Below are positions 6,073-6,791 of a DNA stretch of 6,791 nt, piece after piece. Source of the DNA: Promethearchaeota archaeon (GTDB lineage Archaea; Asgardarchaeota; Lokiarchaeia; Sigyniarchaeales; SOKP01); contig JAHLWE010000008.1 in NCBI GenBank assembly GCA_019058135.1, forward strand, positions 1 to 6,791, written 5' to 3'. Within the stretch, counting starts at the first letter, position 1, and each line of letters opens with the position of its first letter. The notes beneath the pieces were generated by a model. That model saw only the letters and a list, made by a program, of their open reading frames with translations, had not been told where the DNA came from and made no database searches. The position numbers and the translations under genes were made by a program.

Positions 6073-6618
6073 TTACGCGATACGCTTCAGTTCGACCATA
6101 TCTCCTTCTCTCATACTCGTAATAAATATTGCCTTCAAATTCTGATTCGTTCCAGAAGTCTTGTAAGAAATCTCTTCTGTAGGTAAGAATATCGTATCAA
6201 CTAATGGAGGTGCGTAAACCCCAATACAATTCGGTTTAAGAACGGCTATATCATTTTCAGAGGCCATTTTTTCTAATTTCTTTTGACGTATTATTCCTTC
6301 TCCTCCAATTTCAGCAAAGCCGCCACCAATGATAACACTCGCTGGAATTCCCATATCCGCGCAGTCTTGTATATATCCTAACGTGTCATCCGGTCCGATT
6401 GCTATTACTAATATATCAGGGATTTCTGGCAATTTATCTAAACGGTCATATAATTTAATTCCCTCAATTTCTCCACCACCAGGATAAATTCCGTAAACTT
6501 GTACATCCATTTCGAATTCATTTTTAAGTAAAATTATTCGACCAGGACTAAGATGATTTCTCTTTGAAATTCCAACAACTGCCATTGATTTCGGTTTAAA
6601 TAATTTCTCTAAATCCAT
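6073..6618 (-). pseudogene. N-terminal CoA-binding part of ADP-forming acyl-CoA synthetase alpha subunit (gene disrupted)
   Basis: This 181-residue open frame is the first domain of the same synthetase alpha subunit whose C-terminal part lies at 2264-3130. It opens with the typical MDLEKLFKPKSMAVVGIS, the first strand and glycine turn of the CoA-binding Rossmann fold, then IPDILVIAIGPDD (66-78), ASVIIGGGFAEIGGEG (93-108) and the conserved LKPNCIGVYAPP (127-138). The strand LKAIFIT (161-167) is where family members continue with a QSG motif and the second CoA-ligase domain. Instead about 14 unrelated-looking residues and a TAA follow. The product would bind at most CoA and cannot catalyse ligation without the phospho-histidine part. 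The ATG has no clear ribosome binding site; a TATA-like element about 36 nt upstream suggests a nearly leaderless transcript. A full alpha subunit is about 460 residues, usually paired with an ATP-grasp beta subunit, which is not in this window. Confidence 0.87.
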
Positions 6619-6650
6619 TTTAAACAGAACATTCTAGTGTTTTTTATTGA

Positions 6651-6658
6651 TGTATAAT
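6651..6658 (-). promoter_or_regulatory. Possible TATA element of the acyl-CoA synthetase gene
   Basis: On the minus strand this reads ATTATACA, about 33-40 nt upstream of the synthetase ATG at 6618. Archaeal initiation about 25 nt downstream would leave a leader of about 10 nt, consistent with the lack of a Shine-Dalgarno sequence. The match is weak and the surroundings are AT-rich. Confidence 0.3.
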
Positions 6659-6741
6659 AGTTAATGATTTAATTCATATTTATTTTTGTCTTAATTTAGT
6701 ATAGATAGAGACTTCGAAAAGAGAAAGGGGGAAGGAGTGAG

Positions 6742-6758
6742 AAAAAACTAAAAAAAAA
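6742..6758 (-). terminator. Paired T-tracts, possible terminator of a minus-strand gene beyond the right edge
   Basis: Read on the minus strand, nine T's (6758-6750) are followed after AG by six more (6747-6742). T-runs of this kind end transcription in archaea. A minus-strand gene would have to end at or beyond the right edge, for example in the short frame closed by TAA at 6762-6760, but only about 30 bases of it would be visible, so no gene is called. The rest of 6619-6791 shows nothing coding. Confidence 0.35.
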
Positions 6759-6791
6759 TTAACGAAAGTTATTTAATGTTGTCGCTTGGAC

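Noticed and set aside
6726..6752. Strong Shine-Dalgarno-like GGGGGAAGGAG followed by GTG on the plus strand
   Set aside because: The GTG frame closes after four codons, and the downstream ATG at 6776 leaves only five codons before the window edge, so no gene can be supported.

Overview
The window most likely comes from an AT-rich archaeon, possibly of the Asgard type. The evidence is an ADP-forming acyl-CoA synthetase alpha-subunit gene, archaeal-style TATA/BRE-like and T-tract signals, and an ABC exporter with a PadR regulator. The lineage is inference; bacteria also carry these families. Four protein-coding units are recognisable.

Left part (1-2049, minus strand): a two-gene operon. A PadR-family regulator overlaps by 4 nt the gene for an ABC multidrug-type half-transporter, which runs off the left edge just before its Walker B motif. 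A 23-bp dyad upstream of the regulator is a candidate autoregulatory operator.

Middle and right (2264-6618): a broken gene with something inside it. The two ends of one acyl-CoA synthetase (ADP-forming) alpha subunit lie in order on the minus strand, the N-terminal CoA-binding part at 6073-6618 and the C-terminal part at 2264-3130. The open frame of the C-terminal part extends about 70 codons upstream of its first TTG, through the phospho-histidine motif SHTASLAG, and contains no ATG, GTG or TTG there. About 35 conserved residues are missing at the break. Between the halves lies about 2.9 kb of lower-GC DNA in the opposite orientation: 392 bp of very AT-rich leader and one 844-codon gene.

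That gene is the main find. It encodes a P-loop AAA+/STAND-like NTPase (Walker A GEFRTGKT) followed by a long helical middle region, a C-terminal NYN (PIN-like) nuclease domain with its acidic motifs (IIDGPN, DVDYK, AKDQDY), and a small beta-rich tail that may be an OB/TRAM-like nucleic-acid-binding module. An NTPase sensor/switch joined to an RNase-type effector, carried as a single-gene low-GC cassette inside a metabolic gene, fits an uncharacterised defence or abortive-infection-type system. That role is inference from architecture and context.
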